A DNA stretch of 64,000 nt from Notospermus geniculatus. Taxonomy: Eukaryota > Nemertea > Pilidiophora > Heteronemertea > Lineidae. The first letter of the stretch is position 1; each line of letters starts with the position of its first letter. Below are positions 34,033 through 46,689 of this stretch, in pieces. A program made the translations under genes and the position numbers. The notes below the pieces were generated by a model that saw nothing but the letters and a program-made list of their open reading frames with translations, had not been told where the DNA came from and did not search any database. The stretch spans positions 231,842 through 295,841 of the forward strand of contig NMRB01000293.1 in the NCBI GenBank assembly GCA_002633025.1, given 5' to 3'.

Positions 34033-35671
34033 TTCGTTGAATTTGGCTGTCAACGAAGCTGTCAAATGCATACCGACAAAGGACAGCGTCTTCAATTACA
34101 AACCTACTGTATGATGACTAACACCCTGCTAACCAAACCAGAAGAAAACATTGAAAAATAGTCTGTTGGAGACGGAAAATCAATGTTGGCAGAGTAATCC
34201 TTCCTAGTCATCGGTAATGGCTATGATCTGCTTATTCGGTGGCTTTAAAACACAGTCGCAGATGTTTGCTTTCATTCAGCCGTAAGGATGGCCTTTGGCA
34301 ATTAACAGGATCTTTTGCCGACTGTCAATACTTCCTCCCATCTGCAGCGTTATCTGTTCTATTCAGAGTTGCACAACGAAAACATTGGTGCTGCCGGTCT
34401 TTTCTTATGTCATGGGTTTAAAAAAGGAATAGAACGCTCAGCACCAAATACGGCATTATCAGCTCAAAAGATGATACAGGGGGACTTCCCTTAGCTGATG
34501 CTTCTTATAGGAGGACACCTCTCTATTATGGACACCAAAGCTCAGTCCCAAATTGGCCATGTGATTTTGACCTTCGTGATCAGGACAGCTGTCAATGAGA
34601 TACCCGCGTGACAAGCTTTGCTACGCGGTGGGGCTGCGATCAATCGACCCGTCGCGACGTCATTTAAACTGGTACGTTGCGTCATGAAAACTTGACCTGT
34701 ACATTTTCTACAGGAACTGAGCAGACAAAAACGTTGCCTTTATTGCTATCCTATCAATTTTCCTTTGAAAGAAGAAAACAGGGAGATGAAAAAAATTTTC
34801 ATCGGACACAGGATGATAGTTTTACTGTCAGGCGACCAAAAGGAGTGGGTTGTTTTCATGCCAGAAATAAATGGAAATAATGTTAGAATAATGCTAGGTA
34901 GATTTGAACTTCACGTCGAGCTTGGATACATGATCTGCATATGACACGACTCGTGCCATGATGTACATGACGTCGTGACGACGTGTAGGCCTACACGTGT
35001 ATTGATCGATCGATCGCCAGTTCGCCGTCAAACATTTGAACACCGCCATCTAACGTCGACATAACAAATCAGCTAGTCATTTGGAAACAGTGATTACTCC
35101 CATTGCGCTGCATTGCGTTGCGTTGCGTTTTTTCCAGTAAGCCNCAATCACCCTGTTCCGAATACATTATGTGTATTAATTGATAAAGTCTGGTAATGTT
35201 TTACTTCACTTTTGTAGAGGACTACAATGCATTTGTACAGCTGAAAGTAAAAGCATTTACTAGATTTTAGTCATGTTATACCCACCTCATGAAGTGGAAA
35301 CACAATTTTACCGTCTGTCAGTGTCATCAATTTCGTGGTTTGAATACGAGGAAGGCAGTACTTCAGCCAGTACATTTCACTATATCACTATATGCATGAT
35401 GTACGTACATATGCAATATTGAAAACCCGGTCTACTTTTTTCCCATTGTCTCTGCATTGAATAAAAGATGAGCTGTGGGAATTCCTTGATTGGCATGCTG
35501 CATCTCGAACAATGGATCTTTTGTACCTGCTCATCATCGTCAGGTGATATTCTAAAAGGGTCAACCCAGGCTTGACTTATTGGCGAGTATTTTTTACCAT
35601 TATTTCAAGTAAATCAACCAGTTGCAGATCTTGAACAATGGTTTATTTGGGCCCGCCCATCATCCATGCGA
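34033..35671. other. No gene recognised; one repeat relic
   Basis: 34628-34900 resembles 50868-51160 (GTTGCGTCATGAAAA, TACATTTTCTACAGGA, AGTTGTTTTCA-like words), so it is a copy of that repeat. A single N lies at 35143, next to a GCATTGCGTTGCGTTGCG run. Confidence 0.4.
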
Positions 35672-35837
35672 TTTTTAAAAAGTATTAATAAAACAGTAAC
35701 TCGTGCTTGACGTCATGCTTGAGATTTTTTGTCATGTACTCCAAGTAGAACAATTGTGTTCAGATTTCGAATGGCCTGCCGTCTGCTGGCAGAAAAGTCT
35801 TCTGTCAAACACTTTGATAGAATGTATTCCCAATGTT

Positions 35838-35973
35838 TCTGCCGTACCAGGAAATTTTTTAAGGGGGGACAAAGAGAAAATTTGACAGAGTTCTTGATCA
35901 AAAACACAAATTTTGACTTTTTAAGGAGGGGACATGGCCCCCTGTACGCCCCTCTGGGGGAAACAGTGGTTCC
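35838..35973 (+). mobile_element. MITE relic with GTTTCC / GGAAAC ends (copy A)
   Basis: AATGTTTCTGCCGTACCAGG at the left and CCCCTCTGGGGGAAACAGTG at the right frame a purine-rich core (GGACAAAGAGAAAATTTGACAG). The core is shared with 38745-38895 and with the cleaner copy at 50391-50512. Confidence 0.65.
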
Positions 35974-37470
35974 ACTTGTTTGTCTATAATCAGTAGCAAA
36001 ATCTTCAGCAGCAATGAACAGCATCTGCTCAGACGAGTTGTGCTTTTGCTTGCTTCCATTTTAGACTGACTCATCATGAAGCAAGTCCTTTGGTGTGACA
36101 GATCTCCAATGTAACGTTTGATCTCTCTGTAGCACCAGACATGATTTTGAATTTCCCCCAAGCTTCCAGGAAAAAATATAAATATTTTGAACAGGATTTT
36201 TCCATTTTCATCGGGAAAGAACTTTTCATTCATATCTTTTTCATTTCTGTCCTCGCTGTTAAGAGATTATCAGCAGTCCTGGTGTCGTCTGCTTATTGAT
36301 GGATGCCGTCTGCTTCCATCAATGAATACAGACATCCCGATGTTTGAATGACAGATCTCTTGATGCGGCATTCCAATCTCTCTGTAGTAGCACTTGTGCT
36401 GTAAGTACTAATCTCCTCAAGAAGACTTGTGTATAGATGAGACTTTTTGTCAATATTTGGCTCGGTTACAATATCCAGACCAAGACAACATGCGATCTAC
36501 TGTAATGTACTTATTGGCAATCAATAGAAACCGCCAGTACATATGCCAAGATGTTTACTAAGATTCCGGTTTCTCTTGGACACCATCTTGACGATGATAA
36601 ATTCAGAACTTCAAATCTTTTGTGCAAACAACACTCCAGTATCATCAGTAAACATCAAATGTAGTATTTCAGACTTGGTAACATATGTCCCGAGTCTGAA
36701 GTCGTGCTGAATCTTGTACTGGTATTCAAAATACATTCAGTCAATGTGCGTTTGAAGAGGATAATGGCTATTATCTCAGACATGTCTCATGCATCCTACC
36801 CCTTTCAGAGATACTGAGGGCGGAGGCTGTAGATGTGTAGGTACGTGAGTGCAGAGGTAGTAGACATGTAGGTACCCGAGTGCGGAGGTCGAAGTTGTCA
36901 TCCTTGAGATATTTTCCAAATACATGTAGTTGATGGGATGGAAAGTATGGTAATTGGAAGAAAGATTACATCAAAAGCCCGCCTGATCAATCTGTATCTT
37001 GTGGGGGGCCAGAATCCAGATCAACGCCTGATGACTTGGTGACAAGTTTCACTTGTTGATTGAAAACGTTTGGTCAGTTAATTATTCAGATTTTCACACA
37101 GCCACTGTTTGAAAAATCACCTCCTGGTGTGCTTCCGAAATCTGAGTTCACTGATGTCTGAAACTTAGAGTTAAACAACATCAAATGGTTGCTATGCCAA
37201 CATCACTCTTGGATTAATGTCAATCGTTTGACTCGAGTCAATAAGAAATTTTGATTATCTTTTTGGAATAGTCATGGCTGTCGATCGTAATGTCAAAATC
37301 AGTCACCAGTAAGAAGCAGTTCTTTTTTAATGTTATCTTATTTCTTGTTTCTTTTTGCTGGCGTCTGCTGGGGAATAGTACTTGTGATGTATCACAAAGC
37401 CATGTTGGCTCATTTGCTTTGAAGTTTTTTTAACATTTATAATAAAACTAATTATCTAAACTAATTTGAA

Positions 37471-37565
37471 GATGGGGATTTGGCCTAGTGGTTAAGGCAT
37501 GCCGCGCCTTAGTGCTGGCGATTGAAGCCTGATGCGAGGGTCCGTGGGTTCGAATCTGGTAGGAA
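37471..37565 (+). mobile_element. tRNA-derived SINE head (copy A)
   Basis: GATGGGGATTTGGCCTAGTGG carries an A-box-like TGGCCTAGTGG. GGGTTCGAATCTGG is a near-perfect B box about 60 bases later, the spacing of a Ser/Leu-type tRNA. The ends do not pair as an acceptor stem, so this is a SINE and not a tRNA gene. Confidence 0.8.
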
Positions 37566-37828
37566 GTGATGTCTTTCACCTTAGGAACCCATTTCTATTT
37601 CATGTTCTATAATACAACTAAGGGAGAATGGTCTTTTTGACAGGATGTGTTTAGGCTCGTGCAGGGTAAAAGCAATGATTCTGTAAGTATCTACCGGAAG
37701 CATAGGTAAGACTTGCAAGCCAGCTTACACTATACACGTACATGTACTAGTACTTAAAAGCGAGGCTATGGAGGATTGCCAAAAGCAAATTGACACTTGT
37801 CCAATGAAATTACTGCTCCTCCCCACAG

Positions 37829-38056
37829 CACATGATACCCTGTCCCAAAAGAAATTTATATGGCCATCGTCTGCCCCTGGCTGTGAATGGAATGAGCAGT
37901 TCTCCTGAATCATATCTAGATTTCGATCTCGCAGACTGTCTGCAGTATCATCGGAAGCATCGTTTGTATGACGAGGAATATAGGCGGTTATATCCACACA
38001 TGAAGATGTTGGAATATATTTTAAAATGTAGATGTTGTAAGGCACTCGATTGCTAG
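37829..38056 (+). CDS. Possible terminal coding exon, unknown protein (copy A)
   Basis: After a good acceptor (CTCCTCCCCACAG) the frame HMIPCPKRNLYG is open to TAG at 38054-38056, for 75 residues. It includes LDFDLADCLQYHRKHRLYDE and ends KCRCCKALDC. Residue composition and lack of repeats look protein-like, and the frame survives in both copies. I do not recognise the family, found no upstream partner exon, and no AATAAA follows closely. It may be a real last exon or chance. Confidence 0.3.
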   Translation, partial: HMIPCPKRNLYGHRLPLAVNGMSSSPESYLDFDLADCLQYHRKHRLYDEEYRRLYPHMKMLEYILKCRCCKALDC

Positions 38057-40398
38057 TTGTTGTCAGTGTTTCCACCAGAGGGTACTAAGGATACTATGCT
38101 AGTACCCGCAAAGGTACAGAAAAGGCCCCATTTTCTATTTCATGGGGGTTTTGCTGATTTTGAAGAATGTTGTACCCTCAAAAAAATTTCTGGCAGAGAC
38201 CCATGTGAGTTGTGATGTAATCTTGAGTCTCTAGATTAGAAAGACGTTGGGTGGCGCTGCAGTCACCAGGATGATCTTCAGTTGCAACTGATAGATGTAA
38301 CAAAATTGAAAGAAGTAACCTTCTGATCTAGTCATCCTGATGATCTTGCATTTAAGTTTAAAATTCAACTTGCTGTTTCATTTTTGCCGAGCGACACTAG
38401 TGCCACACAATGTCTAGTTTCTCAGCAACAACTAAGATCATCCTGATGAATTCAGCACCGTCCTATACATCTTTCTCTGCTACGACTCAAAATCATGTCA
38501 CCACAACTCAAGATCATGACGTACAATGTCCATATTTTGTAACCAGGGATGGCACTACCCACTCGCCAAATCGCCANTTTTTAAAAAGTATTAATAAAAC
38601 AGTAACTCGTGCTTGACGTCATGCTTGAGATTTTTTGTCACGTACTCCAAGTAGAACAATTGTGTTCAGATTTCGAATGGCCTGCCGTCTGCTGGCAGAA
38701 AAAGTCTTCTGTCAAACACTTTGGTAAAATGTATTCCCAATGTTTCTGCCGTACCAGGAAATTTTTTAAGGGGGGACAAAGAGAAAATTTGACAGAATTC
38801 TTGGTGAAAAACACAAATTTTGACTATTTTTGACTTTTTAAGGACGGGACATACAATGTACCCCCTGTACACCCCTCTGGGGGAAACAGTGATTCCTCCA
38901 CTTGTTTGTCTATAATACAGTAGCAAAATCTTCAGCAGCAATGAACAGCATCTGCTTGGACGAGTTGTGCTTTTGCTTGCTTCCATTTTAGACTGACTCA
39001 TCATGAAGCAAGTCCTTTGGTGTGACAGATCTCCAATGTAACGTTTGATCTCTCTGTAGCACCAGACATGATTTTGAATTTCCCCCAAGCTTCCAGGAAA
39101 AAATATAAATATTTTGAACAGGATTTTTCCATTTTCATCGGGAAAGAACTTTTCATTCATATCTTTTTCCTTTTCTGTCCTCGCTGTTAAGAGATTATCA
39201 GCAGTCCTGGTGTCGTCTGCTCATTGATGGATGTCGTCTGCTTCCATCAATGAATACAGACATCCCGATGTTTGAATGACAGATCTCTTGATGCGGCATT
39301 CCAATCTCTCTGTAGTAGCACTTGTGCTGTAAGTACTAATCTCCTCAAGAAGACTTGTGTATAGATGAGACTTTTTGTCAATATTTGGCTCGGTTACAAT
39401 ATCCAGACCAAGACAACATGCGATCTACTGTAATGTACTTATTGGCAATCAATAGAAACCGCCAGTACATATGCCAAGATGTTTACTAAGATTCCGGTTT
39501 CTCTTGGACACCATCTTGACGATGATAAATTCAGAACTTCAAATCTTTTGTGCAAACAACACTCCAGTATCATCAGTAAACATCAAATGTAGTATTTCAG
39601 ACTTGGTAACATATGTCCCGAGTCTGAAGTCGTGCTGAATCTTGTACTGGTATTCAAAATACATTCAGTCAATGTGCGTTTGAAGAGGATAATGGCTATT
39701 ATCTCAGACATGTCTCATGCATCCTACCCCTTTCAGAGATACTGAGGGCGGAGGCTGTAGATGTGTAGGTACGTGAGTGCAGAGGTAGTAGACATGTAGG
39801 TACCCGAGTGCGGAGGTCGAAGTTGTCATCCTTGAGATATTTTCCAAATACATGTAGTTGATGGGATGGAAAGTATGGTAATTGGAAGAAAGATTACATC
39901 AAAAGCCCGCCTGATCAATCTGTATCTTGTGGGGGGCCAGAATCCAGATCAACGCCTGATGACTTGGTGACAAGTTTCACTTGTTGATTGAAAACGTTTG
40001 GTCAGTTAATTATTCAGATTTTCACACAGCCACTGTTTGAAAAATCACCTCCTGGTGTGCTTCCGAAATCTGAGTTCACTGATGTCTGAAACTTAGAGTT
40101 AAACAACATCAAATGGTTGCTATGCCAACATCACTCTTGGATTAATGTCAATCGTTTGACTCGAGTCAATAAGAAATTTTGATTATCTTTTTGGAATAGT
40201 CATGGCTGTCGATCGTAATGTCAAAATCAGTCACCAGTAAGAAGCAGTTCTTTTTTAATGTTATCTTATTTCTTGTTTCTTTTTGCTGGCGTCTGCTGGG
40301 GAATAGTACTTGTGATGTATCACAAAGCCATGTTGGCTCATTTGCTTTGAAGTTTTTTTAACATTTATAATAAAACTAATTATCTAAACTAATTTGAA

Positions 40399-40492
40399 GA
40401 TGGGGATTTGGCCTAGTGGTTAAGGCATGCCGCGCCTTAGTGCTGGCGATTGAAGCCTGATGCGAGGGTCCGTGGGTTCGAATCTGGTAGGA
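40399..40492 (+). mobile_element. tRNA-derived SINE head (copy B)
   Basis: Copy of 37471-37565 within the duplicated block; same A and B boxes. Confidence 0.8.
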
Positions 40493-40756
40493 AGTGATGT
40501 CTTTCACCTTAGGAACCCATTTCTATTTCATGTTCTATAATACAACTAAGGGAGAATGGTCTTTTTGACAGGATGTGTTTAGGCTCGTGCAGGGTAAAAG
40601 CAATGATTCTGTAAGTATCTACCGGAAGCATAGGTAAGACTTGCAAGCCAGCTTACACTATACACGTACATGTACTAGTACTTAAAAGCGAGGCTATGGA
40701 GGATTGCCAAAAGCAAATTGACACTTGTCCAATGAAATTACTGCTCCTCCCCACAG

Positions 40757-40984
40757 CACATGATACCCTGTCCCAAAAGAAATTTATATGGCCATCGTCT
40801 GCCCCTGGCTGTGAATGGAATGAGCAGTTCTCCTGAATCATATCTAGATTTCGATCTCGCAGACTGTCTGCAGTATCATCGGAAGCATCGTTTGTATGAC
40901 GAGGAATATAGGCGGTTATATCCACACATGAAGATGTTGGAATATATTTTAAAATGTAGATGTTGTAAGGCACTCGATTGCTAG
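40757..40984 (+). CDS. Possible terminal coding exon, unknown protein (copy B)
   Basis: Identical in translation to 37829-38056, so the pair gives no independent support if the duplication is an assembly artefact. Confidence 0.3.
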   Translation, partial: HMIPCPKRNLYGHRLPLAVNGMSSSPESYLDFDLADCLQYHRKHRLYDEEYRRLYPHMKMLEYILKCRCCKALDC

Positions 40985-41620
40985 TTGTTGTCAGTGTTTC
41001 CACCAGAGGGTACTAAGGATACTATGCTAGTACCCGCAAAGGTACAGAAAAGGCCCCATTTTCTATTTCATGGGGGTTTTGCTGATTTTGAAGAATGTTG
41101 TACCCTCAAAAAAATTTCTGGCAGAGACCCATGTGAGTTGTGATGTAATCTTGAGTCTCTAGATTAGAAAGACGTTGGGTGGCGCTGCAGTCACCAGGAT
41201 GATCTTCAGTTGCAACTGATAGATGTAACAAAATTGAAAGAAGTAACCTTCTGATCTAGTCATCCTGATGATCTTGCATTTAAGTTTAAAATTCAACTTG
41301 CTGTTTCATTTTTGCCGAGCGACACTAGTGCCACACAATGTCTAGTTTCTCAGCAACAACTAAGATCATCCTGATGAATTCAGCACCGTCCTATACATCT
41401 TTCTCTGCTACGACTCAAAATCATGTCACCACAACTCAAGATCATGACGTACAATGTCCATATTTTGTAACCAGGGATGGCACTACCCACTCGCCAAATC
41501 GCCATTAGCTATTCACCTCTAACTTTGCTACAACTTTAACCACTTGGCTAAAATCGAAACTGAAAATCCATTAGAATGGAAAATTTGGCTAACTGAACAG
41601 TGACTTGGCTAATGATTTGG

Positions 41621-41784
41621 CTTAGGCTAGAAATACACCGAACACGATGCGTTGACGAGTGTGGCAAAGCTTTCTTATTTTCCGCCGCACTGCACGCAAA
41701 TAAACAAAGGTTTTCAAAGCCTAAATCGTGTGCGTTATTGCCCTGTCGCATGCGATATCATGTTTGGTGTATTTCTAGCCTAAG
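41621..41784. mobile_element. MITE with 28-bp terminal inverted repeats
   Basis: Ends CTTAGGCTAGAAATACACC and GGTGTATTTCTAGCCTAAG are exact complements, extending to CGAACACGAT / ATCATGTTTG with few mismatches. About 164 bp, no coding capacity. Confidence 0.9.
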
Positions 41785-43685
41785 ACTTGGCAGAAGCTAC
41801 CTCCATCCCCGTATAACGTCCCCTCAATTGCAGATAACTGCTCATAACTGCACTCAATGGCACAGTGGTCGAATGTTGGGTTCATAGGTTGATATCCAGT
41901 GAAGTCACTGTCCTCTTGTACCGGTACTCTCCATTGATCAGAAAGGATCAATCAATAAGTGCTGGTTGAGCTTCTCCTTGATTGAATTTCCAAGAATGGT
42001 TTCTGGTGCAACGAAATTTGGATTGTGTGACGTACATTGCATAAGACTTCTCCAGCGAGTAGTAAAAATGATACCTTGTTTTCAACACCTGGCTACGAGT
42101 ATACTTACAGTCTTGTGCACACCTTTCTAGTCATTGATGAGTACACGACAAGTGCACTTGTGTAGTCAAACGCACAGCTACATACTTGTATCGAACCAGA
42201 CTGCTATTACTACTGGTATTTGAGTGCCAGGTGGCATTTGAATATTCCATAATCAAGGGCTGCAACTCTGTCTTTGCCCAAATGTTTTGTCAAGAAAATG
42301 ACAACTTGGTAGTAGGCCTACCTGCAGATTCGCATCAGCAAATTTTGTTGCTCGAGGATCAATTTTTACCCCTCAACCCAAAGTGGCTGAAGGGTATTGT
42401 CATCAAATATGATGTCCCCCTGCCCACCCCGGGAACTTCCCATTTCAGGATGATAACTGTAGAATTGCTGGAGAAATGGATCTGAAATTTCTGTGGCAGG
42501 GCTTTGGGGTGTGTAGGGGAAGTCATCTTCTGAAATTCAGATCTGTTGCTCCTCCAAGATGGCTGCCATGGCAGCCATTTTGAATTTCCTTTCCAAATGA
42601 TAACTGATGAACTGCTGGAGAAATAGATCTGAAATTCCTGTGGTTGGTGTTTGGTGACTAGAGGAAGACACCTATTAAAAGTACACAAATGTTAGGTTAA
42701 GTTTGAGAATCGAACAACTCCTCCATCTCAGTACCACAATGACAGAAGTTTGCGATAAATCGCAGCCAGATAACAACCAATGTACATGAGCGGCTGTCAT
42801 GGAAAGTCGTTCATTTCATCTTAAACGCATTCATGAATATTTCAGTGGCCCATCCAACCTCAAGTGTCGATAATATTGATGTACAAATTCATTATTTGGT
42901 GTCTGACTATTCTTCACTTTGTTGTGGTGCGCTGATATTTTGTCAATATGTGTCTGGTTTGTTTGCTTCTCGTCTCTGGAACTGGAACTGTCAATTTCAT
43001 GGATCTAGTCCGTCAATTTCTTGGGGCTTTTTGTATCATGCATGCTTTGGTAATTTTGCTTACAACTTTGACGTGAAAGCATGCAGAATTGTCCTTGTTA
43101 ATTGTTATCCCATACTAGGCGCTGTGCCACGTGAGAGGTTTCTCGTGTACGTTGGCTCTCAATGGGCGGGTCGTCATAGTTGCGCTGAGACCAAGGACAC
43201 AAACAACTGCCCGTAGTTTTCTGTGGTTGAGTTAAATTGTCCACTGAGAGCTCAGGCCAGAAATCTTTCATAGGGAGCTGAGGGAAGGCCTGTTGACAGT
43301 TGGCCTTATGTTATCTAGCCAGAAAATCTGTGATAATCATATTGTTGATTTGTATCAAGTGTGAAATTTGTCAACTCATTTTCATGCAGTCAGTGTGAAC
43401 TGTAATATTTTCGTTGACTTTGTCATATTCTGTTTTGAGCGTTATCATTCCACAGTCGAGTCGTATTCAGATTATCCGATGTTTCAAGAATTTAAGTTAC
43501 CGTATACATCCAAGGAAGAATCTTTGTCACACTCGTGTTGTTGTTGAGAGAACTTGTCAGGCTCTGATATTGATCCTGACGGAATGATGTCAAATGGGTT
43601 TAACTAGTGTAAGTGGGATCAAGCATTAAGTATGATGCTGGCCATGGATGAGAACGTACCAAAATATCAACCCAAGAAATACACA
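41785..43685. other. No gene recognised; local repeat of about 150 bp
   Basis: 42438-42507 and 42590-42658 are diverged direct repeats (GATAACTG..GCTGGAGAAAT, AGATCTGAAATT/CCTGTGG). Open frames at about 42186-42485 and 42833-43216 on + lack both recognisable families and clean splice boundaries. Confidence 0.35.
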
Positions 43686-43812
43686 TGTAAAGCTGCGTTT
43701 ACCAGACATCCGGAATGCGTTATACGGGATGCGGAAGCAATATGTTGTTTGCGAAAATGCATAGCATATGCCGCTTCCGCATTCTGGGTGTCCGGTAAAC
43801 GCAGCTTTACAG
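43686..43812. mobile_element. Fold-back MITE, 127 bp
   Basis: Left TGTAAAGCTGCGTTTACC and right GGTAAACGCAGCTTTACA are exact complements. The pairing continues inward (GACATCCGGAATGCG with CGCATTCTGGGTGTC) to a short AT-rich centre. Confidence 0.9.
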
Positions 43813-44369
43813 AGGGCACTCTGGGCCAAGGTCAACAATGGTTTTCATGGGGTGACGTTTTTGTACGTCCCCCAACATGAAAGGGCATCATTCTATATCT
43901 ACCGACTAATCAGAAAGTATTGAATGATGACACTAGTCAACATACCGTGTAACATGAGAAAATATTACGTGGTCACCTGATATCAGCGAGTCAAATTCAA
44001 GGATTCTGCCTTCGTCCTTGTACGATATCGAATCGTGTCATATTACACTTCACTGCTTTATGTCGTTGGCCAACTGTCATAGCATACTCAAAGAAAAGAA
44101 AGCAACATTGTTGATGGCAAATACACCTTTGACCTATCGTAAATGGATACTTTTCTGACAAACACCTGATTGATGATGGATGGTAAGGTGATACAAAAGT
44201 AATCCCGAATTCTGATCGCAGTATCATTGTACAATTATTGTTGCACAGATTACCGGTATGTTCTTTTGAATGAAAAAGGTCAGGGATCCAAAAGTAGTAT
44301 TTGCAGCTTTTGATAAGTTAGAGGAGGTGGTGGAGTGAAAAAGCCAGGTCGCTGCGACTTACAATTTTT
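43813..44369. other. No feature recognised
   Basis: No splice-bounded frame or repeat end could be supported. Confidence 0.35.
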
Positions 44370-45060
44370 AGCCCGCTTTGGCCACAAGGCCCAGCAGGGC
44401 TTATGCTGTGGTTGGGGTCATTGAGTGGCGGTCTGTCGTGCGTCAGGACGTACGTACGTACGTACGTAAACTTTGGTTTGTTAGCGCTCTAGCGCCTTTA
44501 TTTTTTGACGAATCTTTTTGGCCTTTGGTGGGTGTATATATGGGCCTAAGATCTAGGTCGAGTTCGATTTTGAGCACGGTTGGATTCCTATTTTGGCCTC
44601 CAGGGGGCGTTTTGTGAAAAATTACAGAGGGCTATATTTTGATAATGGTTTGAGTTATCGTGTTGAAACTTTGTACACATGTACCTCAAGGTTATAGCAA
44701 CTTACAGAGCATTTTGGTGAAATCTGATTCTTGACATTACCACCAGGGGGCCAAAACCAAAATCACCTAAAGTGCCATTTCTCCCTAACTACGAGACAGA
44801 TCTTCATCAAATTTTTATCATGGGTATATCTAATGAGGATACATAACACTACCCCAGTTTTTAATTTGACCTAATTTTCAAGGTCACAGAACAAAGTTTG
44901 TCTGAAGTTACGAAATTGGCACTTCTTGTAATGGTTTCAGCTATTCCTTTGAAACTTTGCACATATCTACCTCTAGGCTATAGGAACTCACACACAAAAT
45001 TTTGGCGAAATCTGGTTCTTGACTTTGCCACTAGGGGGCAAAAACTAAAAACGGATCTTC
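44370..45060 (+). mobile_element. ACGT-microsatellite modular repeat
   Basis: Starts with the self-complementary cap GGCCACAAGGCCCAGCAGGG. It passes through a (TACG)n run at about 44449-44468 and then GGGTGTATATATGGGCCTAAG to GGCCTCCAGGGGGCG. Beyond 44640 come two tail modules with CACCAGGGGGCCAAAACC and CACTAGGGGGCAAAAAC, the same tail style as the GTC-capped repeats. The inverted head copy is at 17790-18085. Confidence 0.75.
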
Positions 45061-46680
45061 ATCAACTTGTTATCCAATGATACTTTTATATGGCAATTTG
45101 GCATGTGTGTGTACTTACGATATGGCGTAAGTGGGATTGCTGATGATTCGTACAACTATGCTGTCAAGCCAAGCGGGCACAGTGCCATTCGGCATTGGCA
45201 CTATTTTTTGGTGTATTTTGATTCATGTGGCGCGATGAATGCTGAAACTATGACCTTGCTCCTTCTCCCTCTCCCCGCTCTCCCTCTCCGGCTCCCTTTC
45301 CCCACTCTCCTTCTCCCCGCTCTCCCTCTCCCCACTCTCCCTCTCCCCACTCTCCCTCTCCCTGCTCTCCCTCTCCAGGAATGGATTATGTTTGAATCCA
45401 CTCCACTCTGGGTGACTGGTGCAAAAACGATCAACTTCCCCAATCGGGCATTGATTTGATGAGCATTTCACAAAACTAAAAACACTTGGCCAGCCATTGC
45501 AGTTGTACAATGTAAAATCCCCATGACCCTATCATCATCAAAAAACGCCATCAGTGCAGATACATAAAATTAAATCAGCTTTGGACATCCCTCGGGCTAA
45601 ATTGACGTAAAGGGTCAAATTTGTATAAAGATCTTCCCTACCAATCCTGGCTAATATGCCACTGTTTGTCACAGCAAACATTGAGCACCATGGTTTATCT
45701 TCCCTCTTACCACCACAGTCGTCTATCATTTGACAACCGCCTGATGCCGCCTAATTGAATGGCCAGACCAGCACCTGACCAGAATACCAAATCGTGTCAA
45801 CGAACATAAAAAGAAAGTGCTTCTGAAATATTTGCGGCGAGTGATCATTTGCTGGTTTGTGAATTATTTTCGCTCAGTGAGACCTCCTCGAAGTCCTAAG
45901 TGTTTGCATGCGTCCTTTGACCACGGGTCTAACTTGCATTTATTCAAGTGAGAGTGAAATGAATGAGAAATATAAACCTTGTTTAACACTACATAAAAGT
46001 CCGAGCTCAGCATGGGCTTATGGCATCACCTATGAATCGCCGTGTCTAAATAATGCCCGGGCTTTTAAAACCCATACATGCCGCATACCGGTACATGCTC
46101 AAAAAGCCTGGGCTTATTTCAGACCCGGCCTTCGAAAAGTCCAGGCTTTTTCAGACAGGTGTAACCAAGGCTACTCAGAGAAATGGTAATTGGGAAATTA
46201 ATGAACAATAGCAGCATCAATGTCCAGAAGACGTTCTTCCTGTGAAACAATTGGTAGATATAGATAATATCTAGGATTAGGAATGCAAATCTAGCTTCCT
46301 TGTAGCTGATTGCTGTGAAATTGGCTGCTATTCAAACAAAATTCAAATTTTCTTGATAAATGATCGGTGATGTTTTCATAAATGTACTTTGTCAATTTTC
46401 CTCAAAGTCTTGCCTGAGGATTTGAAGCAAGTCCGACTATAAGTGCCACAGGAATTCACTGTCATAAAATAACTGAACAGGCAATTGTATATGATGATTA
46501 GTCTTATCTGGCATTAGTCTTTGATTGAATTGTCTCTTGCCGGCAGTGAAATGCAAGATGGTATCTTTATTAGCTTGGAATCTATGGAAATTATATTCAC
46601 CTCTCTTGCCCGTGACTTGTGATAGCGATATCTATCCCAAGTTATATGAGGCACACAGTGACTATATGATACATCATCTG
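45061..46680. other. No gene recognised apart from the CT tract
   Basis: Besides the polypyrimidine tract at 45256-45375 I see only short frames without splice support. 46000-46150 contains several GGGCTT/AAGCCC words that may be a decayed inverted repeat. Confidence 0.35.
45256..45375 (+). repeat. Polypyrimidine minisatellite, about 12-bp unit
   Basis: About ten copies of CTCTCCCTCTCCCC/CACT words, uninterrupted by purines except rare A/G. Near-mirror symmetry means it could adopt a triplex (H-DNA) form. Confidence 0.85.
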
Positions 46681-46689
46681 GCTTGGATG

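Larger units (their letters stand above)
35672..38576 (+). repeat. 2.9-kb N-joined duplication, copy A
   Basis: Nearly identical to 38578-41504. It ends at ..CCAAATCGCCA just before the N at 38577. It includes a SINE (37471), a possible terminal exon (37829) and a MITE relic (about 35838-35973). Confidence 0.92.
38578..41504 (+). repeat. 2.9-kb N-joined duplication, copy B
   Basis: Starts immediately after the N at 38577. Most differences from copy A are clustered at 38700-38910; from about 39000 to 41500 the copies are almost identical. Contains its own SINE (40399) and exon candidate (40757). Confidence 0.92.

Noticed and set aside
37471-37565. Functional tRNA gene
   Set aside because: A and B boxes are present, but the ends do not form an acceptor stem and no anticodon arm fits; it is a SINE head.
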